Of a stretch of 64,000 bases of DNA, positions 52,501-61,143 are shown piece by piece. The position numbers and the translations under genes were made by a program. Each line of letters starts with the position of its first letter. Position 1 is the stretch's first letter. The notes beneath the pieces were generated by a model. It did not search any database and was not told the origin of the DNA. It saw only the letters and a program-made list of their open reading frames with translations. The DNA is from JAGMXM01 sp964458325 (GTDB lineage: Bacteria > Verrucomicrobiota > Verrucomicrobiia > Limisphaerales > UBA1319). Where the stretch lies: the NCBI GenBank assembly GCA_964458325.1, contig CAYWIM010000005.1, positions 14,156 through 78,155 of the forward strand, read 5' to 3'.

Positions 52501-54638
52501 TGCGGCACTTGCATGCCGATCTCGAGTATCGGGGCAAGCCGATCGGCGCGCGCAGCAGCTCTCCGGTCAAAAACCTCGAGAGCGGCCAGCGGCTCCAAAT
52601 CGAGGTCGGCACCCACCGCGGCTATCGCGGCGACGGCCACCGCTACGCCCTCGAGATCGCCCTCCCGCCTGGCGCGCGCTTGAACGAAAGCACCCTCGCC
52701 ACCGATCCCAATTGGGTGACCGGCAAGGAGGTGACGGACTCGACCATCACCTTGTTTTTCGACCGCTGGCTGCGGTCGGTGCGGTTCGAGCTGACTGGAA
52801 CCGCGCCCGGCAAATACCGGATGCTGCCTCCGGTCATTCGCGAGCTGGGGGATCGAACGTTCATGAGCATCGGCCCGGTCATGGAGCTGGCGGTCCTCGC
52901 CGCTGGGGAGAAATCGCCCGATCCCTACGAGATGAACGATGCCGAGCGCTATGCGCTGGGCAAATGCTATTTCGACGACGGGGATCTGGCCACCGCCCTC
53001 GAGCATCTGGCCGTCGTCCACAAGAACAATCCGAAATACAACGAGAGCGAGCTGGCCCGCATGCTGCTGTGGATCTACACCAGCCCGAAATTCTACGATG
53101 CCCGCAAGATCGTCGATCGGTTCGAGGTGCTGCGCGAGCGCTATCCGCAGCTCGAGATCCCGTTCGACAAGATCCTCGTGGTCGGCAGGGCCTACGGTGA
53201 CATTGGCGAATTCGAGCGCTCCTGGCTCGTCTATCGCGCCGCCATCGCCTCGAGCTTCAACAACGACTCGGCGATCAGCGCCGTGCTCGAAGACGAAGGC
53301 CGGTTCCTCGGCTCGATCGATTTCCAGGAACGGATCTGGCTCGAGTATCCGGACACCGCCGAAGTGCTTTCGAGCTATTTCGCTCTCTCGCAAGTGCTGT
53401 ATCAGAAGGCCCCGAAGGCCCACGAGCTGCCCAAGGAAGACCAGGTCCAGCCCGAGAAGATCGCCATGCTCAAGCGCACCGCCGACATGCTCTTCTCGTT
53501 CCTGGCCATGTATCCCAAGGATCCGCTGGCCGACGATGCCGGCTTCAGCCTGGCCAACTGCGTCCTGACCCTGAAAAACTACCCGCTCGTGGTGGCGCTG
53601 AGCGAGGAGTTCGCCCGGAAGTATTCGGACAGCGCGCTGGCGCCTGGTTTCCAATACATGGCCGCCCTGGGCTGGTTCTGGCAGAACCAATACTCCGACG
53701 CTCTCGCAGCCGCCCGGATCGTCGCCGACGGCGACAGCAAGGACCGCGATTTCGCCCGCTACATCCTCGGCCAGATCTTTCATGCCCAGGGCAAACCCAG
53801 GGATGCCATCGACTGGTACGGCAAGGTCCGGCAGCTCTATCCCGATGCCGCCGAGGCGATCGCCTATTTCGAGAAAAAGAGCATCGCCCTCGACGAGGTC
53901 AGCGTGGTCAAGCCCGGCCTGCCGGTCGAGATCACCCTCAAGTACCGCAATATCCAGGAGGCCTCGCTCCAGGTCTATCGAGTGGACCTGATGAAGCTGT
54001 ATCTCCAGCAGAAGAACCTCAGCGCCATCACCCGGGTCCAGCTGGCCGGCATCCGGCCCGAGCTCGAACAGACCACCGCCCTCGGCGACGGCAAGGATTA
54101 CGTCGACAAAGAACGCAAGATCGCCCTGCCGCTCAAGGACGAAGCCGCTTACCTCATCATCTGCCGCGGCGACGATCTCTTCACCAGCGGCATGGTCCTG
54201 ATCACCCCGCTCAAGATCGAGGTGCAGGAGGACAGCGCCAGCGGGCGAGTGCGCGCCAATGTGCTCGATACCATCCGAGGCGGCTACCGCCCCGAGGTCC
54301 ACGTCAAGGCCATCGGCAGCGCCGACACCGAGTTCCGCGCCGGCGAGACTGATCTGCGCGGCCTGTTCATCGCCGACAACGTCCATGGCAAGGCCACGGT
54401 GATCGCGCGCGAGGGCGAGTCCCGATACGCATTCTTCCGGGGCGAGACCTGGCTCGGCGCGCCGCCGAACGCGCCCGCCACGCCGGCTCAGAAACCCGCG
54501 GCACCCGGCGAGAAGGTGGACTACCAAGGCAATTTGAACTTCGAGAATGACCAGATCCAGACGCTGAACTTCCAGCGGTTCAACCAGCAGCGCCGCCAGG
54601 CCCCCACCAAAGGCGTTCAAACCAAGCAGGCGTTCTGA
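46512..54638 (+). CDS. Giant exported TPR/alpha-2-macroglobulin-like protein without thioester motif
   Basis: I start at MTLRKSAAVLAAMLSMVACA, a signal peptide; ATG 46485 and GTG 46452 are in-frame alternatives. The product is about 2708 aa. Residues about 30-600 are TPR-like helical repeats (AEEIIGAKDPRADEAQYLKA, YRKLAAEFGYAEA). Macroglobulin-type beta domains follow (about 625-1620), including AKGYLYTDRPAYLPGETVSM (MG2) and LPMPESTTAWRLTARGCTVE (the A2M family signature). A helical toroid-like region (about 1650-1930, LVASLVASQNTNGNWTCQS) corresponds to the thioester domain, but no C-G-E-Q motif is present. Second TPR repeats (about 2140-2460) and a further MG-like end close the protein. 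A2M proteins trap proteases in the envelope; without the thioester and with TPRs at both ends, a protein-binding or scaffold role is likely. Confidence 0.88.
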   Translation: MTLRKSAAVLAAMLSMVACAWAAEPSPLDPLRAQMRAERYDQAVSAAEEIIGAKDPRADEAQYLKALALFHGKKFPEAAAAADQLVAGFPRSVWRYKASFLKAQSLVEQKMFQQAAALYQSEAARLLASERKQELVGVIVAFADKLTAKPDPNVPDAPQPDYQKAYNLYTKALGMEIARSVRDDLFFKKACAILQAKNFGQAVQDFQAYLTEFDPAWTGPAGSGAARLPMQNPPPAGKHLAVARYRLADAHIQAGNLAAGRMELEDLLKRIDAPAKERDALEAELATDEGEKLPAEIRWLMVQSFFAQAPGSTTAHNVPQQAQQAGPTVSPWSGTGQVIGNTGGLPNADTVLFVLREGDLEPAIKSCRELLAEYPGGSRAVRAAWMIAEAYQSAGQAEDAIKAYREFIDGKGFRLPEGEAAEKLEEEIGAAPAAFLSSLKMRALYRIGSILGQQKKREEAIAAWRRYVNDYPNGPQWSDSQNAIIDAEFQMGMDALRDENEPLALRRFEEFLRAHPLDGRSSRILYLSGAVHEAKARALEEAKGDRAAVASAYRKAIDEWTKLVSKYPQSSEARHALMKSAGIHEEKFGEFDKALQIYRKLAAEFGYAEANGSIARLTQKSLELSADRTFRTHEKAVVKLKLRNIEKCTFRLHKIDLQAYFRKMHGITGVEGLDVSLIQPDKTWEFKLDGYAKYKPFEQEIEIPFPGSEPGAYVVTAGDDEWESTVLVLRSDLEVIVKSSRREVLAFVQNMLSAKPAAGVDILVSDGKAVAATGKTGDDGVFKTSIESLKDLANVRVFVLGNGHAASFNLDLAGLQLSSGLTAKGYLYTDRPAYLPGETVSMRGILREVRNASYAVPENREFKISVTDPQGRLLSEQTVKVSRFGTFDSTLDLPAAAANGQYVIAAHQDRKGLEPLHFQGAFEVRSFQLEKIKLSIEFPRRVWFRGETIEATLESAFYWGEPLAGRALRCMLPDGRSQTVTTDAEGKAKLSFDTTGMRPGTALAFSASLDGENVSVTETVTLARLGFSITARPSQPVVIAGEPFDLSLTTRGADGKPVGEPLKIAVLRIEKPKTSPVLALLPWQESGDPQPAEVEESESEIKTDPATGQATLALRLDKGGRYRLRTTGADRFGQTVTHQCQVEVSDATDATKLRLFAEAATLKVGKDTAVRLHSRLERGLALVTFEGETILRYRIIELKKNFNPINVQVGHDLFPNFRLAVAAIDGRDLRTAAKDFTVERELKVAVQPLKDAFLPGEQGAVEIRVTDQTGQPVQAELSLALVNEALFAVCPDSLTPILDFFQKDARRHAEFKVGATCGFRYPGRTRSVSKDVALEAERLSRGEGEVRKLGELRTQMFFNGPAPSSAPAPARGMAGDRRDGVVRLDSLIGADRSQSIESLALGMPVEVAGLARARAAGAMMYGGALVAGRKAAAEAPPRREVRGEGRWLPSVITGSDGKAVATLPMPESTTAWRLTARGCTVETLVGQAVAQTLTRKDFFVELKTPSFLREGDEMRAVGRVHNLTDYSGPVTLKLRVLDSRDKTKVIAEREKTIEIKPRSGAETAFDAITAPALLEVSVELTGAAGRHSDALAIELPVKPWGLPYAAHAGGVAEADTAAVVGLPDQRPYSSVWMSVAVGPDMRTSILDMALRRGWAGPGEAMARLRPPIWGDTPANDLLAAATALRYAQTGKVDETYLRQLSSRARALVASLVASQNTNGNWTCQSLSHLTTARVFWALIEARNSGIVVHKDALDQAAAALLKQFEACDANDNDSKAVILHALSTDKRADFANCNRLYRERNALGNSALAHLARAFFNLDRREIATELASLLASRVKVDAGQPVVWEGGCKTIWLNDADETTAMVLLALAETLPASKTTAAAAQSLLRAHGCFGIPSPRAHGPAVAALSAYYAQGLPQTADLEIAVVVNGREIGIVKTAATLGQHLLPVPADLVKADKNVVQFKMRGRGRYTYAATLFGFSTDVKASPENVLPTMEYVRHLHADLEYRGKPIGARSSSPVKNLESGQRLQIEVGTHRGYRGDGHRYALEIALPPGARLNESTLATDPNWVTGKEVTDSTITLFFDRWLRSVRFELTGTAPGKYRMLPPVIRELGDRTFMSIGPVMELAVLAAGEKSPDPYEMNDAERYALGKCYFDDGDLATALEHLAVVHKNNPKYNESELARMLLWIYTSPKFYDARKIVDRFEVLRERYPQLEIPFDKILVVGRAYGDIGEFERSWLVYRAAIASSFNNDSAISAVLEDEGRFLGSIDFQERIWLEYPDTAEVLSSYFALSQVLYQKAPKAHELPKEDQVQPEKIAMLKRTADMLFSFLAMYPKDPLADDAGFSLANCVLTLKNYPLVVALSEEFARKYSDSALAPGFQYMAALGWFWQNQYSDALAAARIVADGDSKDRDFARYILGQIFHAQGKPRDAIDWYGKVRQLYPDAAEAIAYFEKKSIALDEVSVVKPGLPVEITLKYRNIQEASLQVYRVDLMKLYLQQKNLSAITRVQLAGIRPELEQTTALGDGKDYVDKERKIALPLKDEAAYLIICRGDDLFTSGMVLITPLKIEVQEDSASGRVRANVLDTIRGGYRPEVHVKAIGSADTEFRAGETDLRGLFIADNVHGKATVIAREGESRYAFFRGETWLGAPPNAPATPAQKPAAPGEKVDYQGNLNFENDQIQTLNFQRFNQQRRQAPTKGVQTKQAF

Positions 54639-54834
54639 TTGTCACGGTCTGTCTCGCCCCGCGAGGCCTGCCGGCCGCGGCAAGGTAGGCGCCCGGGCAG
54701 CGCGACGGCGGTCCCGGCCGAGTGGGATGTGTGCCTCAAAGTCAGGGCTATTTTCGGCCTGCGATTCTCCGCCTGCTGGGGCCAAATTCGGTTCGTTTCG
54801 GCGGACCATATCGGGGGGGCAGGCACTCCTGGGG

Positions 54835-55236
54835 TCACGGCCGGTGCAACCGATAGAATATGCTCCCCGCCGTTGGCGGCACGGTGATGTAGCAGTGCGT
54901 GGCGTTGGTCTGGTATTGAGCTGTGGGCACTGCCGTCCAAGGCGGCGGAGTTCCATCCAACGTCGGCGTCTGCTCCAGCACCCAGCCGGTGGCGGGCAGA
55001 GGCCAGGCGACCTGGACGGTACTATTGACGATGCTCACGCTCAGCAGTGGCGCACCCGGTGTTTGAACGGCGGCGATCACGCTCCAGAAACCGCCGGTGA
55101 GTGTGTAGTTGCCGCCGCTCATCGCGTCCGTGTCCGGTTGGCCGATGGTGCCGACGACGGAATACACGCCACTGGTGCTTGTGCCCCCTGAGGGGAGGAT
55201 GCAGGGCTTTTCCAGTTTCGCCGACGAGAGCTCAGG
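54835..55236 (-). pseudogene. Remnant of an exported protein (C-terminal fragment)
   Basis: The minus-strand frame is open from a stop at 55237 to 54835 but has no plausible start or signal peptide. It encodes SGGTSTSGVYSVVGTIGQPD, then SGGNYTLTGGFWSVIAA, a motif found near the ends of verrucomicrobial secreted proteins. The recurring C-terminal domain follows (VQVAWPLPATGWVLEQTPTL to SIFYRLHRP). Only this end remains, so it looks like the tail of a once larger gene. A GTG-started small ORF (55167) is possible but unlikely to be functional. Confidence 0.6.
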
Positions 55237-55395
55237 TCATGAATGGGGTCAAAGCCATTTATGGTTTGACCCTCTTTCGCCGGCCGACCAGGAATTAAAC
55301 AGATAGCTGCCCTGGAGACCAAATGCCCTTCCGGAATGGTCCCGTTGTCTGCGAATCGGCACATTGGCACCCAGGGGGCCACGGGTATTAATAAG

Positions 55396-58300
55396 TCAAT
55401 TCTTGAGGCGGTAGAACTCGCTTGGGCCGGTGGCGGCGTTAGTCAGACGGAAGTAGCCTCCGTTAACGATGGGTGGGGTGCTCACAGGAGTCCATGCGGG
55501 GGCGCTCAAACTCGGACTGGATTCAAGCTTGTGCTCCCCTGCCCATGTGGGCCAGGACACACTCAACTCCGCGGGTTTGCCGGTCAGAGCAGCTTCAATC
55601 TTGGGCATCGGACAGGGCAAGCCGTAAACGTGCAGCAGATACTCATACTCATCGGAACTCTTAGGGGTGCGCCCGGAAGTGGGCGACCCGGCCGCTGGGG
55701 GAGCACCACCGATCACGAGCCAGGGTGCCAGCACATTGACGACCACGACAAACTGTGCTCCGGATGGCACAAAGAATGAGCATGTGCTCTCCGGTCCAAA
55801 TTCGCGTAGCACGGACGCATAATTGAGCAGGTTGTCCAGCAGCCGTGTTGGGTCGAAAGAATTCAGGTAAGCGGATGCCATCAGGCCGTGTCCGTCGCGG
55901 AGCAGGTCCTGGAGCCGAAGGGCGACACACGTGCCCGGCCCGGCGTTCACGAAGGTGTGGGTGTTGTAGTAGGCTTGCCCGTCGCCGAGACCGTACAAAG
56001 CCGCCTGAATGGCCTCGCCGTCACAAGTCGTGTACGCTCCTCGGTCCTGTTCACGAAGGCGGGCGCAGAGGGTATTTGTGTGCTGTGATCGATCCAGCAG
56101 ACCATGAATCGGCTCCACGCAGTTCTGGCAGACGCCTTCCCCAGGCCCCGGTGGGGTCAGTGGCGGGTCGGTATGCAGATCCACCGGCACGATGATCTTG
56201 CCGTGGCTGCTCGAATCAACCACCAACTCCATGGGGCCATAGCCGACAAAGCCGGGCAGGGTGGAAACCTGAAAAGCGCGGGTGTTCGTGGCCGCTCCCG
56301 CAACCGAAACGAGGGGATATTCCGAGTAAGCCTGGTTGACCACAATCTGGGGGGAGTAGCTCACAAGCAGAGCCCACGCGCCTACGATCGGGGCGTCGGT
56401 TCGGTTGCTGATCGTGATTCCCAAGAGGTTGCACTCGTTGGGGCCGATGTATTGGTCACCATTGCCGGCCGGAACGGTGAGTTTAACTGCGGCGCACGGG
56501 ATGTCGGCGACCGTCAGCACCACGTCGTTGCCGTCGAACCCATTGTAGTTGATCTGGAAAGTGTAATTACCGGCTCGAATTTGGCCGCCATTGGGCACGC
56601 CGGCGAACGTGCCGACGACTGGGTCGCTACCATCGTTGCGGAGGATAATAAAGGTTTCCCCCACACGGACTGCGGTAGTGAACGCCGGGGTGATTTGAAG
56701 CCTGGCGCCGCCAAGAGTGACGGTGCTGCCCCCCCAGGCCTCGATCCGATCATAGCGATAGAGTTCTGGCCTAACGAGATCGACGTCATACCTACCTGTC
56801 CCAGAGAAGCTCAGGTTGCCACAAGTCAGAATACCGGTCATTGGCGATTGATCTGAGGGATCGCCGTTGGGCTGGAGGTTGCCCCCCGAAGTGATTGCCC
56901 CTACCGTGCCCTTGCCTCCCAGAGTCGCCCCGCTGCTGACGGTCACCGGACTCTGCGGCTGGAAGCCGTTGATGACAAGGGTGCCGCTATCCACAAAGGT
57001 GCCTCCCGTGTAGGTGTTGTCGCTCCACAGGGTGGTCGTGCCCAACCCCGCAGCCTTGCGCACATTGATGAGGCCGGAGATCGTGCCGTTAAAGTCCGCC
57101 GAGGTGTTGTCACCTCCGAACCCCACGTTACCTCCGGCGGCGCCCCAGACGAATCCATAGCCTGCCAGTGAGCCAAAGTTGTCGCTGAACCGGTCCATAT
57201 CCAACTTACCGCGCGCGTTTAGAACGACCGGAACAGTGTCGCCCAGTTGATGGTCGCTTTCGCATCGGACAATATCAAGCGGGTCCGAAATTGAGGAACC
57301 GTTGCCCACCACCAGCGGTCCTGGAATCGCGACGTTGGGCGCCGACTTGGCCAGAAGGAGAGTGGACTCGTAAACATAGGTTGTGCCTCGGTAGGTATTG
57401 GCCGAACCGCCAGCCAGGCGAAGAGTGCCGAGGCCGATCTTGGTGAAGCCGCCTGGACCGTCGATCGAGCCGTTGATGGTTGCCGGAGCACTCTCGTCGG
57501 GGCAGTTAATCAGAGTGTCGCCCGAGAGAGTGACGTTGCCGCTGCAAATGGTCTGCGGCCAGAGGTGCAATGCGCCCAGGTTTGAGGGACCACCCCCGGC
57601 GAGGGTCAGCGGCTCGCTCACGGTCACAGTTCCGGAACTCGCCCACACGTCCAGCTTGGCGCCGTCGGCGACGATCGTGCCGGCGGCGACGTTACCCAGC
57701 GAGTTGTCGTTCCAAGCGCTCAAGGAGCCGGCGTTGACGTAGGTGGTCCCATCGTAAGAGTTGAAGGCTGCCAGCACCATGTTCCCCGGCCCCTGCTTGG
57801 TGAGGCCGCCTGTCATGACCTCGCCACGCAGCACAAGATCGTTCCCTTGAGGGCCGTCGTTGACGGTAAAGATGCGGTTGGCGTTGTTGAGTGACACTCG
57901 GCCAAAAATCTCCGGGATAGTGTAGGTGTTGCCGTTGGCGGCTGACGTAGCGGTGACATCGCCGCCCAAAGTCAGAGTGCCCATGTAGTTCGTGATCCGC
58001 CCGCCGGTCATGGTGAGCGGACCGATGGTTTGGTTGTGGCCGTTCAAATCCAGCAGGCTCGAAGGGGTGAGCGTCACGCGGGCGGCTGGTTGAATCTGAT
58101 TGTTAACGACCAGCGCGACTGCATCCGCACCTGATCCATCGCCCACGACCAATTCGCCCGGCACGGCAATGCGAGGTGCGATGGGATTGATGGGATTCTC
58201 AACCTTGTAGAGGAACAACAGGCCCTCGTGGATGCGCGTCACCCCGGAATAAGTATTGGCCGATGGTCCCAAGAGACCCAGCGAGGCCGGCCCGATCTTG

Positions 58301-59646
58301 GTGAAGCCGCCCGCGCCGGAGATCGCTCCCGACAGATCCAGTTGAGTGAGCGTGGCGATGACGACCGGAATCCTCAGCTCGACATTGCCCGAGTATGAGG
58401 CCCGACTGATCGTATAGGCAATCAGAGATCCGCCTGAATAGGTGGAGTTGAGGGTCAATCGCTCGGCCCCGATGGCCGTAACCGCCCCGCCCAAAAGCAG
58501 GACGGCGTTGCCATTCACGGTCGTTCCACCGCTGGTGGCCCCCAAGGCGTTGTTCTCGACCACGGTCAACTGACCTTCATCCACCACCACTTCGCCGCCA
58601 AAAGTGTTGTTGTTCGCCAGGTAGAGTTCTCCGCCGCCCATCTTCCGGATCGCGACCTGGGGCGCGGCGGGTCCGCCACTAATGAGGGCGTCAATCTGGA
58701 GATCCGCGTTCGCTGCAACATCCGCCACCGTGAAGGTGCGCGTGGCGTTTCCGAGATTGAGAGATCCGCTGATCACGGAGTAGGCGGTGGACACCGTCAC
58801 GCTTCCCCCCAGGGTGAGGGTGCCGGCGCGAGTGGTGATGGTCCCGCCTTCCATGGTCAGGCTTCCAATCGCGTCGCTGTAATTGCCATCGGCCTCGTAA
58901 TTCAGATCCAATCGGCCGGAACTCCTGATCGTCACGTTGCCTTCGATCTGATCGGACCGATAGCAGCGCACCCGGTCCGTGGCCGTACCATCGCCCACCA
59001 CCAAGCCGCTCGGCACGGCCGTCCCGGCCGTCTTGGCCAGGTCCAGATAGCCGTCTTTGACGGTTGTCACTCCGGCATAGGTATTGGCATTGGCGCCCTC
59101 GAGCCGGAGCTGCCCGCCGCCGGTCTTGGTCAACCCGCCGTTGCCACTGATGACGCCGCTCAAGGTCAGCGTGCTCGTGCCCGTTTGCACGTTTACCACC
59201 AACCCGCCGTTCTGTGCAATGTACAGGGAGATGATGTTGACCCCGGACCCGCTATGGGTGTCACTGATGCTCCCGGTGATGGTGACCGGAAAGCCAACGA
59301 CGACGTATTGGGCTGAGCCAGCGCCGGAGAAGCTGATCGCGGCGAGGCTGCGATCGCTCAGATCGTTGAAGGAATACCAGGCTGTCGAAGGAAGATTGGC
59401 GGGGAACACCACCGTATCCCCGTTCTGTGGCACTCCGGTGTCCCAGTTTAGGGGAATACTCCAGTTCGGAGCGGGGCCTGCGCCGCCCGTCCAGGTGCGC
59501 GTCGCAGCGTTGGCTGGCCAGTTCATTCCCACGATCACGGCCGCGAGAGCCAGGCATCGCACGCGGCGCATTTGGCGTGTCCAGGCTTTCGTCCGCAGAA
59601 GAGGTTCAGTCGTCTTCATATTTCTTGAATCTGTTGCTTGGTTCAT
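55396..59646 (-). CDS. Exported autotransporter-associated beta-strand repeat protein
   Basis: The start MNQATDSRN at 59646 is used; MKTTEPLLRTKAWTRQ at 59619 is an alternative with AAGAAAT upstream. A basic region and hydrophobic segment (CLALAAVIVGMNWPANAA) act as signal peptide. At least five PATR-type repeats follow: GGLTKTGGGQLRLEGANANT, GGFTKIGPASLGLLGPSANT, GGLTKQGPGNMVLAAFNSYD, GGFTKIGLGTLRLAGGSANT and a degenerate TTTLWSDNTYTGGTFVDSGT. These stack as a beta-helix passenger. No outer-membrane barrel is attached. The C-terminal part has a separate globular region and the recurring domain (AELSVSWPTWAGEHKLESSP to SEFYRLKN). The role is probably surface adhesion or matrix; the ligand is unknown. 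Length is about 1416 aa. Confidence 0.87.
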   Translation of the reverse strand: MNQATDSRNMKTTEPLLRTKAWTRQMRRVRCLALAAVIVGMNWPANAATRTWTGGAGPAPNWSIPLNWDTGVPQNGDTVVFPANLPSTAWYSFNDLSDRSLAAISFSGAGSAQYVVVGFPVTITGSISDTHSGSGVNIISLYIAQNGGLVVNVQTGTSTLTLSGVISGNGGLTKTGGGQLRLEGANANTYAGVTTVKDGYLDLAKTAGTAVPSGLVVGDGTATDRVRCYRSDQIEGNVTIRSSGRLDLNYEADGNYSDAIGSLTMEGGTITTRAGTLTLGGSVTVSTAYSVISGSLNLGNATRTFTVADVAANADLQIDALISGGPAAPQVAIRKMGGGELYLANNNTFGGEVVVDEGQLTVVENNALGATSGGTTVNGNAVLLLGGAVTAIGAERLTLNSTYSGGSLIAYTISRASYSGNVELRIPVVIATLTQLDLSGAISGAGGFTKIGPASLGLLGPSANTYSGVTRIHEGLLFLYKVENPINPIAPRIAVPGELVVGDGSGADAVALVVNNQIQPAARVTLTPSSLLDLNGHNQTIGPLTMTGGRITNYMGTLTLGGDVTATSAANGNTYTIPEIFGRVSLNNANRIFTVNDGPQGNDLVLRGEVMTGGLTKQGPGNMVLAAFNSYDGTTYVNAGSLSAWNDNSLGNVAAGTIVADGAKLDVWASSGTVTVSEPLTLAGGGPSNLGALHLWPQTICSGNVTLSGDTLINCPDESAPATINGSIDGPGGFTKIGLGTLRLAGGSANTYRGTTYVYESTLLLAKSAPNVAIPGPLVVGNGSSISDPLDIVRCESDHQLGDTVPVVLNARGKLDMDRFSDNFGSLAGYGFVWGAAGGNVGFGGDNTSADFNGTISGLINVRKAAGLGTTTLWSDNTYTGGTFVDSGTLVINGFQPQSPVTVSSGATLGGKGTVGAITSGGNLQPNGDPSDQSPMTGILTCGNLSFSGTGRYDVDLVRPELYRYDRIEAWGGSTVTLGGARLQITPAFTTAVRVGETFIILRNDGSDPVVGTFAGVPNGGQIRAGNYTFQINYNGFDGNDVVLTVADIPCAAVKLTVPAGNGDQYIGPNECNLLGITISNRTDAPIVGAWALLVSYSPQIVVNQAYSEYPLVSVAGAATNTRAFQVSTLPGFVGYGPMELVVDSSSHGKIIVPVDLHTDPPLTPPGPGEGVCQNCVEPIHGLLDRSQHTNTLCARLREQDRGAYTTCDGEAIQAALYGLGDGQAYYNTHTFVNAGPGTCVALRLQDLLRDGHGLMASAYLNSFDPTRLLDNLLNYASVLREFGPESTCSFFVPSGAQFVVVVNVLAPWLVIGGAPPAAGSPTSGRTPKSSDEYEYLLHVYGLPCPMPKIEAALTGKPAELSVSWPTWAGEHKLESSPSLSAPAWTPVSTPPIVNGGYFRLTNAATGPSEFYRLKN

Positions 59647-59797
59647 GTCTTCAGTTACCAGTGCGACGGGGCGGGGGCGGTTTGGGCCAAGAAACGACAA
59701 GTTTCGTCCGGAGAGAAGAAGGGAAGCAATGACACCCTGATGAGGAGTTGTGAAAATTCTGTTGCGTCCGCAGAAATATCATGGTGTATCTTAAGTC

Positions 59798-60967
59798 ATG
59801 GAAAGAAAACAGCTTGCACAGCATGTTTCCGACTTGCTTCAGGTGTTCAGGGTCGTGGCTTTGCTCGGTCCCCGCCAGTCGGGCAAGACCACGTTGTCGC
59901 GTCAGTTTGCCTCTTCGGGCGTGGCGCCGTTCAACGAGGCGATGAACTATTTCGACCTCGAAGATCCGGCGCATGTCGAACGCCTCACCACCCCGAAACT
60001 CGCACTGGAAAAACTCAACGGTCTGGTCGTCATCGACGAAGTCCAGAATCGACCGGACCTGTTCCCCATCCTGCGTGTGCTCGCCGACCGCGAGCAGAAC
60101 CCGGCCAAGTTCCTGATCCTGGGCAGCGCTTCCCGCGACCTGATCCGGCAGGGATCGGAAACACTGGCGGGACGAATTGGCTTTGTTGAAGCCACGCCCT
60201 TCTCACTCGTCGAAACCGGTCCGGACACGACCGACACGCTCTGGCTGCGGGGCGGATTCCCGCTCTCCTTCCTGTCGGCATCGGACGAAGCGAGCTGGCT
60301 GTGGCGCGAAAGCTATATCAAGACCTTCCTCGAACGCGACATCCCCGCCCTCGGCATCCAGATCCCTGCGGCTGCCCTGCGCCGATTCTGGATGATGCTT
60401 GCGCACTATCACGGCCAGCAGTTCAACGCCTCCGAGCTCGGCAAGAGCCTGGGCGTGGCGGACACCACCGTGAGCCGGTATCTCGACGTTCTGACCGGCA
60501 CGTTCATGGCCCGGCGCTTGACGCCGTGGTTCGAGAACATCAAGAAGCGCCAGATCAAGACGCCGAAGATCTACTTTCGCGACTCGGGCATCCTGCACCG
60601 CTTGCTGGGCATTCCGAGCATGGAACAAATGGTCACGCATCCCAAGCTGGGCGCCTCTTGGGAAGGCTTCGCGCTGGAACAGGTCATTCGGGCCAGCGGC
60701 GTGTCGGAGGAGGAGACGTACTACTGGGGGGTGCATAACCAGGCCGAGCTGGACCTGCTCCTCTTTCGAGACGGCAAGCGGCTCGGTTTCGAGGTGAAAT
60801 ACACGGACACGCCCCGGGTGACTTCTTCCCAGCGTGCCGCCCTCGAGCATCTGAAACTGGATTCGCTCACCCTCGTCTGCCCCGGCCACGCCAGCTATCC
60901 GCTCGATGACAAGATCCATGTGTGCGGGCTCGACCATTTCATCCAGACGCCACAAGCGTTCAAGTGA
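59798..60967 (+). CDS. AAA ATPase with C-terminal DUF4143 (PD-(D/E)XK-like) domain
   Basis: Walker A VALLGPRQSGKTTLSRQFA lies near residue 25 and Walker B LNGLVVIDEVQNRPDLFPIL near 78; FLILGSASRDLIRQGSETLA gives sensor-like residues. A helical winged-helix region follows (LGKSLGVADTTVSRYLDVLT). The C-terminal DUF4143 has TPKIYFRDSGILHRLLGI and a nuclease-like core, QAELDLLLFRDGKRLGFEVK (E-x-D-x-n-E-x-K pattern). At 389 aa this is the common length for an abundant family of bacterial and archaeal ATPases of unclear function, often carried by mobile or accessory DNA. It stands alone between two minus-strand genes, with AT-richer sequence than average just upstream. Confidence 0.93.
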   Translation: MERKQLAQHVSDLLQVFRVVALLGPRQSGKTTLSRQFASSGVAPFNEAMNYFDLEDPAHVERLTTPKLALEKLNGLVVIDEVQNRPDLFPILRVLADREQNPAKFLILGSASRDLIRQGSETLAGRIGFVEATPFSLVETGPDTTDTLWLRGGFPLSFLSASDEASWLWRESYIKTFLERDIPALGIQIPAAALRRFWMMLAHYHGQQFNASELGKSLGVADTTVSRYLDVLTGTFMARRLTPWFENIKKRQIKTPKIYFRDSGILHRLLGIPSMEQMVTHPKLGASWEGFALEQVIRASGVSEEETYYWGVHNQAELDLLLFRDGKRLGFEVKYTDTPRVTSSQRAALEHLKLDSLTLVCPGHASYPLDDKIHVCGLDHFIQTPQAFK

Positions 60968-61143
60968 TGGGTAGCTCTGGCATTCGGATTCCTCGAGGGC
61001 TGGTTCTCCTTGGCGTTCATCCAGAGCGTTGGTGAACCGGGCGCAGTCCAGACGCTCCGCGAGGTCCGGGGCGGAGGGCAAGAGATCGATCGCGCCAGCG
61101 TTGGGCGTGTGTGCGCTCGAACGCCGCTTTCCCACGGCCAGGT

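Noticed and set aside
48294..54620. A 2108-codon open frame antisense to the A2M-like gene
   Set aside because: It mirrors the codon bias of the GC-rich sense gene, shows no domain or signal peptide, and the sense strand has clear A2M and TPR motifs throughout.
54639..54834. Small frames downstream of the A2M-like gene
   Set aside because: Short, overlapping on both strands, with no start context or recognisable motif.
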